A stretch of DNA of 64,000 bases from Chamaelirium japonicum (lineage: Eukaryota; Streptophyta; Magnoliopsida; Liliales; Melanthiaceae). The translations under genes were made by a program, and so were the position numbers. Shown one piece after another: positions 15,858 to 25,240 of this stretch (the stretch's first letter is position 1; every line of letters starts with the position of its first letter). The notes beneath the pieces are model-generated. The model did not search any database. It saw only the letters and a program-made list of their open reading frames with translations, and had not been told where the DNA came from. Location of the stretch: the NCBI GenBank assembly GCA_947650365.1, contig OX393550.1:103628343-103692342 (forward strand), written 5' to 3'.

Positions 15858-18606
15858 ATGGCTTCATCTGGCAGCTCGAAGAAGTCTGGTACAGCTCCCT
15901 CGAAGAGAAAGGGGAAGGAAATTGTCGAGGTTCAATCTCCTCCGAGGGGCCGCGGCAAAGGCAAGGCTGCTCTAGCTGAACTTGGCCAACTGGGCAAGAG
16001 GCACCAAGGGGTAGGTTTTGCCTCAGCGCCATCAAGGCCAGAATTCATCCCCAAAGTGAAGTTTGTTCTGGGTCCTCTTATGCCCCTGACAGACGAGACG
16101 GAGTACATGTACAATGTGGGTGGTGAGTTCACAGATACAAAGAGGAAGAAGTGGCAAGCACTTCTCTCTTACTTCACTGAAGGGAAGGGAGCGCCGCCTT
16201 CACTCCCTAGCATCCAGACGGCTTTCGGCATCGACAAGAAGACCGTCTTCACCAATTTTGCCAGCAACGAGAAGGTCATGGGAACCATCGTGACCATCGG
16301 CCAAATGAACTGCGGCCTACGTCTGCCTCTGCCACCCTTCGCTGCAAGACTACTGAATACATCTGGCCTTTGCCCGGGGCAAGTCACAGGGAATGCCTGG
16401 CGAATCATCTATGCGTTCTGCCGGGTGGAATCAGATTTTCAAGAGGACTTGAGGGCCTGTTACTCCAGCATCCCGGAAGGTGAACCTGCCAGGATTGAGC
16501 TCGGATACTTCTTTTTTCATTATCGATGGAATTACAGGAAGGACAGCCCTTTCTATAATTTGACTGGAGTATCTCCCCTGCGGCCGCTCACCGATACGGT
16601 CCCTTCGGACAAGTTGTATACTGACTGGCCAATTTCTGTATCTGGCGCCTGGACGTCCATGTCAGTGCCCGACACCCCCCGAGACAGCGTGCACGAGGCG
16701 GTGAAAATGTACAGCGCTGGAGGCATCTTCGCCTGGAATTCTGAGAGGGCGGGAGCCATAGATAACTTGTTCCTCGAACTAACCTGTGGAACCAGGTCGT
16801 GGAAACAGTTTTCTAACTGTCCTGTGAGATATGGCAAGGCCAATCTCCTCCACAGGTCAAAGGACAGGTACGAGGACAACGAGGTCCTATACTCTGACTA
16901 CGAGGAAGACCCTCAGTCAGGCAAGGTCATCCGGAAGGTTCGGGCCGAGAAGAAAATCTACAATGTGAGGCGCCGGTTACCTACCATGGACGAGAAACTG
17001 GTGCTCCAAAGAGGCCCAGTGAAGAAGAAGCGAAAAACTCTCGTCAAGCCTAAGGAAGATGAAGACCAAGACAAGAAGAAAGAAGATGAAGAAGAAGAAA
17101 AGAAGAATGAAGAAGAAGAAGAAACTGAGAATGCCAGCCACGACAACAGTGGCAGTGGCGAAGATGAGGACGGGGACAGCGAGGACGATCCGTCTTCTAC
17201 CCCCTCCAGTGGGGATGATGAGAATGGGGGTGGTGAGGAAGAAATTCCTCCCACCCCCACTGGTGGTGCAACGGGGGAGGATTCGATCCCTATTCCCATT
17301 GACGAGGTTAAAGCCCGTCAGATGGAGGAAATTCTCGACACAGAGGGCGACGGCAAAAAGGTGGTTCCCACCTACAAATTTGAAGAGTTGAAAAGGCCAT
17401 TGCGTTTCAAAATAAAGGTGTCGAAAAGTGGTGGGGTTGGAAGCAACCCCACCCCCCTCGATCAAATTGCACCAGAAGTACTCCGTCTCGAAGGAGCAAC
17501 GACGAGTGGGGGTGTAGAGGTTGAGCAACCCCCTCCCCCCTCTCACTCTCTGCTCAACGAGGTGGAGGCCATGCTGGCCGGGCTTATCCAGCCAGGCGGG
17601 TCGCAAGAAGAGAGAGCCTCACCTCCCAGGAATACTTCCCCCCCTGCTAATTTGGAGAGGGGAAGTCGAGTGGGGGATGGGGCTCCTCAACCTCAACCAG
17701 CGCCAACCCCGACTCAGGAGAAATCGACTCCTAAGAGTGGCTCTGATCGTCGGAAAGGCAAAGAGCCGAAGGTCGAAACATCAGGTAATTGAACTTAACT
17801 TGCTTTGAATGTCTTGTTTCTGAAGTTCGAAAATAATCTAACACTTTGATTCCCTTTGATTGCAGGTACGCCTGCTGGATTGACTCCGACAATAAAAAAC
17901 TTGGGTGACGTTGATATCAACCGCCCCACTGCTGCGATCAGAAAACTCATCAACCTTCCGAGTGCCACTTTGGATGAAGCTTTTGATAGAATTAACCTGT
18001 TGGTAGGTGCATCTGCTTGATCGATCATTTGAATCTTATCTTTCTTCAGAATAATTCAACTCTTTTGTTCTTTTGCAGAACTCAGCACTTATGAATGTTG
18101 CAACCAAACTCTCTTTGAGGGCGGGAGCAAAAGAAGCTGTGGCTGAAATAAATCAGTTGACCGCGGAGAGAGATGAGCTAAGAGATCTCCTGACTTCGAA
18201 GAAAGCTTCTCTCAAAACCAAGATTAAGGAACTTCGGGAGGGAAAGCTGGAGATCAAAGGGCTGAAGGATCGATGTGAGGCACAGAGTCACGAACTCGAA
18301 TCTTTGAAGACTCGACTCTCAAAGGTTGAGGATGTGTCCTGTGGCCGTACCATCGAGATCCAAGAGCTGAAGCAACAACTTGCTACCCAGCACGCTGCCT
18401 TTGCTGCCAGAGAAGAGACTTCGAAGAAGGCACTGGAGCACGCGTTGTCTGAGTGCAAGGTTTACAAGGAGACAGCAGAGAAGGCGGCAGAAGCGCTCAG
18501 GACTCATGTAGCTAGCGTCCGATCTTCCAAGGCATCAGTGGCGAGTAAAGCTCGTCCTGGATCTGAAGGGGAGAAGTCGCATGCGAAGAGTGTGGCCAAG
18601 CCCTGA
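15858..18606 (+). CDS. Spliced antisense gene (aORF) of the gypsy element, Transposase_28-like/coiled-coil protein
   Basis: Exons 15858-17784, 17866-18002 and 18079-18606 join in phase across two short introns (81 and 76 bp; donors CAG|GTAATT and TTG|GTAGGT, acceptors TTGCAG) to give 863 residues. The start is the first ATG of the frame followed by MASSGSSKKSGTAPSKRKGK; the frame is open upstream without another ATG. Residues about 60-370 form a globular domain with the style of the putative plant transposon proteins found in Tat-type elements. Then come a basic nuclear-localisation-like PVKKKRKTLVKPKE, a very acidic Glu/Asp-rich stretch, a short conserved piece (LPSATLDEAFDRINLL) bridging exons 2 and 3, and a long C-terminal coiled coil. 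It is transcribed opposite to gag-pol and ends 640 bp from the pol stop (convergent). Function is unknown; a nuclear, possibly DNA-binding or regulatory role is inference. Family assignment is from memory of similar proteins. Confidence 0.8.
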
Positions 18607-19245
18607 GACTTTTCTTCTTCTTTGTTGTTGTACTTGTAAATTTTTGAAATGTAACAGCTCCTTGTATCTGACATATTTCGATGATAATGGAAGACATCTT
18701 TTTTGTATTTGAAACTTGCACTTCTTTTGAGTTGAATGTCTTTGAATGTTGAGTTCTGGAATGCTATTTGACATGATTGAGTATTCATACATTTGAATGT
18801 AAATTGAATACGCGTATACTTGAATGTAAGGGGTTGAGTCGCTACTCAATCACCCAAACTTTGTAACTTTGAAAATTGAATTTGAATTCGAATAACATTT
18901 GAATGTAAGGGGTCGAGTCGCAACTCAAACTCCCAAACCTGTTAGACGATATCGAATTGATTGAAATTGGATATTGAATTTCGAAGGTCAGTTTAACATT
19001 CGCTAGTAAGGGGTCGAGTCGCAACTCTAACACCCAAACATGTTAAGACCTGGTAACTTGAAAATGGTCAGTTTTTAACATTTGCTAGTAAGGGGTTGGG
19101 TCGCAACCCTAACACCTAAACTTGTTAAAAGACCTGGTAATTTGAATATGGATAACTTGTAATTGCTTCAGAACTTGGATTGAAAATCAGAACACTTGTA
19201 CACTTGAACATTTGAAAGAGAGCTTTATTCATCACAGAATTTACA
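18607..19245. repeat. Convergent intergenic spacer with four ~80-100-bp tandem repeats
   Basis: Between the stops of the plus-strand gene and pol, the phrase GTAAGGGGT(C/T)GAGTCGC(A/T)ACTC followed by AC(T)CCCAAAC recurs near 18,827, 18,905, 19,006 and 19,088. Copies are 78-103 bp apart and diverged. The spacer should hold polyadenylation signals for both strands. Confidence 0.75.
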
Positions 19246-22200
19246 TTATGGATAGAACAACTTGAGGTGTCTAGAATTCCAAGCTCGAGGCAATCTATCT
19301 CCTTCTGGTGTAATCAGTCTGTAAGAACCTTTGCCTCCAACTGACTCAATGATATATGGACCTTCCCAGTTGGGAGCAAGCTTTCCACTGCTGTGTTCTT
19401 TGGTATTGTAGAAAACTGCTCTGAGAACTAAACTACCCACTGGGAATTGTCTCTTGTGGACTTTCTTGTCATAGGCTCTTTTGATCTTCTGTTGATATTT
19501 GGCCACACGAAGTGATGCTAGATCTCGTAGTTCTTCAGAGAAGTCTAGATCATTGATCCGAAGTTCTTCATTGACTCCTTCTTCAACAGCTTTGGTCTTC
19601 AAAGTACTAGATATATTTTCTGTTGGGAGTATTGCTTCTGACCCATATGTTAGACGGAAGGGTGAGAACCCTGTTGATCTTCTCGGAGTTGTGCGATACC
19701 CCCAAAGAACTTCAGGTAGGACTTGCTCCCACAATCCCTTCTTGTCGTTGAGTTTCTTCTTGAGTATATCAAGTATAGATCTGTTTGAGGCTTCAGCTTG
19801 ACCATTGCATTGAGGATATCTTGGAGTTGAATAGAATAACTTGATACCGTTGTTCAGACAGAACTCTCGGAACTTGTCTGAGTCAAATTGAGCTCCATTG
19901 TCAGCAACAAGAACTTGAGGTGTGCCAAATCTTGAGAAGATGTTGTGCCGAATGAATTTGATCACTTCGTCGTCAGTCTCTCGAAAGAGGGGCACAACTT
20001 CAACCCATTTGGTGAAGTAATCAGTAGCCAGCAGTAGATATTTCTTCTTGCTTGGAGATGGAGGGAAAGGACCCAAGAAATCTAACCCCCATTGATGGAA
20101 AGGCCAAGGACTTGATAGTTGATGAAGTTCATCTGCAGGGAGATGGATAGCTCGAGCGTGTCGTTGGCAAGGCTCGCATCTTTGAACGACTTGTTGAGCA
20201 TCCTTTGCCATTGTCGGCCAGTAGTACCCTTGTAGCTTCGTTTTGGCTTCAAGAGATCTTCCTCCTGAATGATTTCCACAAGCTCCAGAGTGGATATCAA
20301 TCAGGATTGTTTGTGCTTGTTCAGGACCAAGACACTTGAGTAACATCCCACTGTGAGATTTGAAGTATAGATCTTCTCCTTGCAAAATGTAGCACGGGAG
20401 TTTCCTCTGAAGTCTTCGGGCTTGATTTGGATCTTCTGGCATTTTGCCATGCTTGAAGAAGTCGAAAATTGGTCGCCTCCAGTCTTGAAGTTGATTTCCA
20501 CCCCCAGATTCTTTTGTAGTAGTAAGGATCTGTTGATCGGGGATGGTCTTGGGCACTTCTTGATAATCGATCTGTATTTGCCTTCCTCCGAGTGAGTCTC
20601 CAAGAACTGAGGCAGCATTAGCTAAGGCATCTGCTTCTCGGTTCTCTGCTCTGGGGATTTGAATGAATTCAGCGCTAGTAAAACGTTGTTGAAGACGTCG
20701 TACTAAGGCCAAGTAGAGTTGCATTCTTTCTTCTCGAGCTGTGTACTCTCCATTGATTTGCCTTATGATCAATTGGGAGTCGCTGTATATGATGATTTGA
20801 TCTACCCCCAGAGATTCTGCCATTTCGAGTCCGGAAATGAGTGCTTCATATTCAGCTTCGTTGTTGGTGGCATTAAACCCAAGGACAGTGGCCTTCTGGA
20901 GATGATCAAGTTCGGGGGATATTAAGACTATCCCAGTTCCCGAACCGATCGAACTTGATGCTCCATCAGTATATAGCTTCCAAGGAGGAGTTGCAGCAAT
21001 AACTTCAAGACTTAGATCAATTTTCGTTGTAGGATTGATCGGAGGCTTATCCTCATCTTCCAAGCGCATGTCGACATCTTCTTCCCAAGTGATGGGGTCT
21101 TCAACTGGAAAGTCAGCTAGAAAATCAGCAATTGCTTGACCTTTGATAGAAGTGCGAGATTCGAATTGAATCCCCAGAGCACTCATTTCGATTACCCATT
21201 TGGTCATTCGACCAGCTCGACCAGCTTTGTCAATGATATCTTTGAGTGAGTGTTCTGAAATGACAGTAATCTGGTGGGAGACGAAGTACGGTTGAAGACG
21301 ACGCGATGCAGTGAGCAAGGCCAATATGACCTTCTCAGTTTTTGAGTAGCGAGTCTCAGCCGGAAGAAGAGTGTGGCTGATGTAGTAGACTGGATGTTCG
21401 ATGCCTTCTCTTCTACTGACTAAGACCGCGCTGATTGCTTGATCGGTCACGGCAAGGTAGAGCCACAAGTCTTCTTTTGGAAGTGGAGCAGTCAGGATAG
21501 GAGCTTGCACCAGATATTTCTTGATGCTTTGAAATGCCTCTTCACAGATTGGACTCCAGCCAGATGTATCCGCCTTTCGTAGTTTGTCGAAGAGTGGCTT
21601 GTATTTGTCTGAAGATTTTGAAATGAATCGATTGAGTGCTGCTAACCTTCCAGTGAGACGTTGAACTTCTTTTCGATTTGTAGGTGAAGGCATATCGATG
21701 ATGGCTCGAATTTGATCAGGATTGGCTTCAATACCTCTCCTGGTCACAAGATGACCCAGGAATTTGCCAGATTGAACTCCGAAGGCGCACTTGGCTGGAT
21801 TGAGCTTCATTCGATACTTTCGAAGGACTTGGAAGGTTTCAGCCAGATCAGATAGATGTTTGTTCCGAACGGAACTCTTGGTGAGGAGATCATCGACATA
21901 GACTTCGACGTTGCGACCGATCTGATCTTCGAACATTTTGGTGACTAGCCTTTGATAGGTGGAACCAGCATTTTTGAGGCCGAATGGCATGACATTGTAG
22001 CAATAAAGGCCTCGGCTAGTCACAAAACATGTCTTCTCTTGATCATCAGCGTGGAGTGGAATTTGATTGTATCCAGAATACCCATCCATGAAAGACAACA
22101 GCTCGTGGCCAGCAGTAGCGTCGACGAGTCTATCTATCCTTGGCATGGGAAAAGGATCTTTGGGGCAAGCCTTGTTGAGATTGGTAAAGTCGATGCAGAC

Positions 22201-22626
22201 TCTGACTTTCCCATTCTTCTTTGGAACAGCCACTATGTTAGAGATCCAAGTTGGATACTCTACTTCTCGGATGAATCCGGCTGCGAGTAGCTTGGTAATT
22301 TCTTCTTGAACAGCAACTTGCAGCTCTGGTCGAATGGTGCGAGGCTTTTGCTTGACGGGCTTCACCTCTTCTTTGATCGCAAGTCGGTGACAAGCGTCAT
22401 CTGGATTGATCCCAGGCATGTCTTCGAAGCACCATGCGAAGACGTCGATATTGGACTGGAGGAAGGATACCATGTCTTGCGCTTCTACGTCGCTAAGACC
22501 GGTACCAATAAATGTTTGTCGAGGGAGATCTCCGCTACTTATGTTGATCGGGATGATTTCTTCAATTGAAGGTGATGCTTCCCATTCGATTGGCGGAGGT
22601 TTGGTCAGCGGAATCTCCTTTGATTG
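19246..22626 (-). CDS. Pol polyprotein (RT, two RNase H domains, integrase) of the gypsy element
   Basis: An open frame of 1,126 codons plus stop continues in phase directly after the UAG that ends Gag-protease; its first internal Met is at 22,473. Counting from that Met, reverse transcriptase spans about 50-240 with SFMDGYSGYNQI and YVDDLL (about 192). It is followed by a gypsy-type RNase H with KEDLWLYLAVTDQAISAVL, and then a second RNase H-like domain with WKLYTDGASS, NNEAEYEALISGLE and YSDSQLI. A dual RNase H is characteristic of the Tat lineage. Integrase follows, with an HHCC-like finger (..CEPCQRH) and core segments WGLDFLGPF, VADNGAQFDS and NGQAEASN carrying the D,D,E residues, then GYRTTPRRSTGFSPF. 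The C-terminal part has the usual WEGPY/GSYRL module. No breaks were seen. It would copy element RNA into DNA and insert it. Confidence 0.93.
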   Translation of the reverse strand, partial: QSKEIPLTKPPPIEWEASPSIEEIIPINISSGDLPRQTFIGTGLSDVEAQDMVSFLQSNIDVFAWCFEDMPGINPDDACHRLAIKEEVKPVKQKPRTIRPELQVAVQEEITKLLAAGFIREVEYPTWISNIVAVPKKNGKVRVCIDFTNLNKACPKDPFPMPRIDRLVDATAGHELLSFMDGYSGYNQIPLHADDQEKTCFVTSRGLYCYNVMPFGLKNAGSTYQRLVTKMFEDQIGRNVEVYVDDLLTKSSVRNKHLSDLAETFQVLRKYRMKLNPAKCAFGVQSGKFLGHLVTRRGIEANPDQIRAIIDMPSPTNRKEVQRLTGRLAALNRFISKSSDKYKPLFDKLRKADTSGWSPICEEAFQSIKKYLVQAPILTAPLPKEDLWLYLAVTDQAISAVLVSRREGIEHPVYYISHTLLPAETRYSKTEKVILALLTASRRLQPYFVSHQITVISEHSLKDIIDKAGRAGRMTKWVIEMSALGIQFESRTSIKGQAIADFLADFPVEDPITWEEDVDMRLEDEDKPPINPTTKIDLSLEVIAATPPWKLYTDGASSSIGSGTGIVLISPELDHLQKATVLGFNATNNEAEYEALISGLEMAESLGVDQIIIYSDSQLIIRQINGEYTAREERMQLYLALVRRLQQRFTSAEFIQIPRAENREADALANAASVLGDSLGGRQIQIDYQEVPKTIPDQQILTTTKESGGGNQLQDWRRPIFDFFKHGKMPEDPNQARRLQRKLPCYILQGEDLYFKSHSGMLLKCLGPEQAQTILIDIHSGACGNHSGGRSLEAKTKLQGYYWPTMAKDAQQVVQRCEPCQRHARAIHLPADELHQLSSPWPFHQWGLDFLGPFPPSPSKKKYLLLATDYFTKWVEVVPLFRETDDEVIKFIRHNIFSRFGTPQVLVADNGAQFDSDKFREFCLNNGIKLFYSTPRYPQCNGQAEASNRSILDILKKKLNDKKGLWEQVLPEVLWGYRTTPRRSTGFSPFRLTYGSEAILPTENISSTLKTKAVEEGVNEELRINDLDFSEELRDLASLRVAKYQQKIKRAYDKKVHKRQFPVGSLVLRAVFYNTKEHSSGKLAPNWEGPYIIESVGGKGSYRLITPEGDRLPRAWNSRHLKLFYP

Positions 22627-22632
22627 CTATTT
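22621..22632 (-). promoter_or_regulatory. Candidate stop-codon readthrough site between Gag-protease and Pol
   Basis: On the minus strand the sequence reads AAA TAG CAA TCA. UAG followed by CAR-YYA (CAA-UCA) is the well-known readthrough context first described for tobamoviruses. Gag and Pol are in the same frame, with 51 open codons before the first Pol Met, so readthrough would give Gag-Pol in one chain. Confidence 0.65.
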
Positions 22633-25095
22633 AGAAGAGGGACCAGCTTCATCTCGTGGCCGCTTTGGAGGAGCAATGTTAATCTTTCGATCTGTCTTTG
22701 CCGCAGCAGCTTCACAAGACCTTCCAGCTTGCTGATCGCCTCGAATGCAGACGATGCCTTCTCCAGTTGCAAATTTGAGTAGTTGATGGTAAGAGGAGGA
22801 GATGGCATTGATCTGATGGAGGAATGGTCGCCCAAGAATGGCGTTATAGCTAGACATTCCTTCGACGATTGCAAACCTTACCGAGACTCGAGTCTCTCGG
22901 CTGAGGTCGATGGTAAATCTGGATTCGCCCACTGTGATGCTTTGTTCACCGTTGAAGCCGGTGATCACAGTCGGGACGACGTCGAGGCTTTGATACTTAT
23001 GTCCCAAACGTTTGAAACAGTCTGAGAACATAATGTCGATGGAGCTTCCGGTGTCGATGAGGATCCGGTTGACAGTGCTGCCGTCGATAATGAGTTTCAA
23101 GACCAGAGGGTCTCGATGTGGAGTGTGAACTCCTTGAAGATCGGTGTCGTTGAAGACTATGGATGGCCAAGCCAGACCTTCGATGGGCTTCTCGATCCAG
23201 GTATCTTCTCTGTTTGCAGTAGATCGAACATGGAAGATGCGTCGAACCTGCCGATCGACTTCCTTCCCGGTCAAAGCTTGATTGTGCAGGGTTCCATGAA
23301 TGCCAAAGACATTGGCATTCACAGAAATTGGTTGCCGGTTGGATGAGATTTGATGTATCCAACACACTTCTTTCCCCTTGGCCGAGGTTCGACGTTGATC
23401 GTGCCCATTGTTGACGAATTCTTGAAGATGGCCTTCTCGTAGCAAGTCTTCAAGATGGAATTTCAGCCGAAAACACCGATCGGTGGAATGGCCGTGACTT
23501 CGATGGAATTCACAGTAGACTGTTTTGTCTGCTGTGAATTTGGAATTCGGTTGAAGAGGATTGGGCCTCCGAAGATACTCGTCGTGTTGAATACGGTCGA
23601 GTATCTGCTCGACTGGCATGTTCCACTCGGTGAAAGTGGTCTTCGTTGGAGACCGACGCCCATCATTCTTTGATCTTTTGTTGGCCGGAGGGGCTGCTGC
23701 TTCAGTGTTGTGAGCCTTTGCAGCATATTTAGGTGCTTCTTTTTCAGCAGGCCTTCTCTTAGTTTCTCGCCCTTTTCGAGCGACTTGATCGTCTTCCACC
23801 TCAATCTCCCTCTGAATTCGATCGAACATAGCTCCCAGAGAAGGAGGGGGATTGCGGATGAAGTCGTTGTAGATGTGTAGATCGAAGCGGAGAGCGTTCT
23901 GGAAAGCCAACATGATGGCTTCATCATCCAGATGCCTTCCAGAGAGAGCAGCATGCTCGTTGCGAAACCTCCTCGTGAAGCTGCGGAGAGTCTCATCTGC
24001 ACCCATCCTTAGTCGATATAGAGAATCGAGCTTCTTCTCGGGTTTCAGGTTGAGCTGGTAATGCTGCACAAAGAGGTTAGCCAAAACACCGAACTGGGTA
24101 ATGGACCCAGCTCGGAGATTGTGATACCAGTCGAGTGAAGGCTCGTCGAGACTTCCCGCGAAGGTGCGGCAGAGCACGTTGTTTTCCTCTTCGTATGGCG
24201 TTAGAGCTTGCTTGAAGGCGAGTATATGGAGGCTTGGATCTCCTCGGACGCAGTTGAATTTGGGGAGGGTAGGAGTTCTCCATCCTCTTGGAAATGCTGA
24301 TTCGAAGAGGCTTCGATGAAGTGGCCCGGCAGAAGAGTAGCCATCCCTACGACCGTGTCCTCGACCTAGAGGTGGGTCAAGAGGTAAGATCGCAAGGTCT
24401 TGTTCTGGCATCGAAGTGTTTGCCGGTCGAAGTCGATGTCGAAGGTCCGATCCAAGTCCACGTTGGAGTGGAATGGAAGGGGAGACTCTATTCTTTGAAG
24501 GAGCGCCTTTCATTTGGTGCTTCCTTGGCAGGTTGAGCTTCGATGGTGCTCTTTTGTCGCAGTTACGACCAGATGAAGATTGGGAGGACTCGTCTTCAAG
24601 ACGATCCCAGACACTCTGCTTCCAAGGAGCAGCAGAGGGAGTTGGGTCGCGTCGAATCCTCTCGAGAGCATCAGTGCCCATTGACCTCCGTTGTTCGGAG
24701 TAAGTTGAATGTCGAGGAGGATCAACCCTCTCACTTGCGGAGGGGATCGGAATAGCAATTCCAGCTTCGGAAGCTGCCTTCTTCAGAGCATCCCTCTCAG
24801 CAGTGAGGGTGGCGTTTTGCTTCGCCAATTGGAGTAGTTGGAAATCGATTGCAGAGATCTGGTAAGTCGATGGAGGATCTGCAGCAGTAGCAGGGACAGT
24901 CTGTCCAATTGATTGATGAGGATGAGGGGCGATCGGTCGATCGACTGATCTTCCGCTTCCTGAGTGAACCCCCATCTCGGGGACAGCAAGGGGCTGCCCG
25001 AAGTTGAGCCTTTGACTCATTGAACGAGTCTCAGGACGAGGTTGATGTTGAGTGTTACTTCCTTCTGGTTGACCCTGATGTTTGGTTCTCGCCAT
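22627..25095 (-). CDS. Gag-protease protein of the gypsy element
   Basis: 822 residues from the ATG at 25,095-25,093 (MARTKHQGQPEG), 145 bp inside the 5' LTR boundary. The N-terminal third is low-complexity. The capsid-like retrotransposon Gag domain is at about 260-440 (FPRGWRTPTLPKFNCVRGDP, DPSLHILAFKQALTPYEEE, LFVQHYQLNLKPEKKLDSL). A Cys/His zinc-knuckle-like segment follows (YCEFHRSHGHSTDRCFRLK), then an aspartic protease with ILIDTGSSIDIMF and AILGRPFLHQ. The frame ends with a single UAG at 22,627-22,629 and continues open in the same frame as Pol. Gag would form the particle; the protease would process the polyprotein. Confidence 0.92.
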   Translation of the reverse strand: MARTKHQGQPEGSNTQHQPRPETRSMSQRLNFGQPLAVPEMGVHSGSGRSVDRPIAPHPHQSIGQTVPATAADPPSTYQISAIDFQLLQLAKQNATLTAERDALKKAASEAGIAIPIPSASERVDPPRHSTYSEQRRSMGTDALERIRRDPTPSAAPWKQSVWDRLEDESSQSSSGRNCDKRAPSKLNLPRKHQMKGAPSKNRVSPSIPLQRGLGSDLRHRLRPANTSMPEQDLAILPLDPPLGRGHGRRDGYSSAGPLHRSLFESAFPRGWRTPTLPKFNCVRGDPSLHILAFKQALTPYEEENNVLCRTFAGSLDEPSLDWYHNLRAGSITQFGVLANLFVQHYQLNLKPEKKLDSLYRLRMGADETLRSFTRRFRNEHAALSGRHLDDEAIMLAFQNALRFDLHIYNDFIRNPPPSLGAMFDRIQREIEVEDDQVARKGRETKRRPAEKEAPKYAAKAHNTEAAAPPANKRSKNDGRRSPTKTTFTEWNMPVEQILDRIQHDEYLRRPNPLQPNSKFTADKTVYCEFHRSHGHSTDRCFRLKFHLEDLLREGHLQEFVNNGHDQRRTSAKGKEVCWIHQISSNRQPISVNANVFGIHGTLHNQALTGKEVDRQVRRIFHVRSTANREDTWIEKPIEGLAWPSIVFNDTDLQGVHTPHRDPLVLKLIIDGSTVNRILIDTGSSIDIMFSDCFKRLGHKYQSLDVVPTVITGFNGEQSITVGESRFTIDLSRETRVSVRFAIVEGMSSYNAILGRPFLHQINAISSSYHQLLKFATGEGIVCIRGDQQAGRSCEAAAAKTDRKINIAPPKRPRDEAGPSSK

Positions 25096-25223
25096 TCAGA
25101 GTGCGAAAGGTACAACGAGATTGCCGATGTCCGATCAGTTGTCTGATCAACCGAGGGGGCGAGGAAGTTTGGCTATTGATCTGGTAGTCGAAGTAGAGAG
25201 GACACGGCTTCTCGCTCGGATCC

Positions 25224-25240
25224 CACAGACGGCGCCAAAC
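25224..25240 (-). promoter_or_regulatory. Primer-binding site region of the gypsy element
   Basis: Directly after the 5' LTR, the minus strand reads GTTTGGCGCCGTCTGTGGGA. TGGCGCCGTC is the usual start of the primer site in plant Tat/Athila-type gypsy elements. The leader to the gag ATG is 145 bp. Confidence 0.8.

Noticed and set aside
16977..17606. 209-codon minus-strand ORF opposite the antisense gene
   Set aside because: Low-complexity complement of the acidic Glu/Asp stretch; no domain and no start context.
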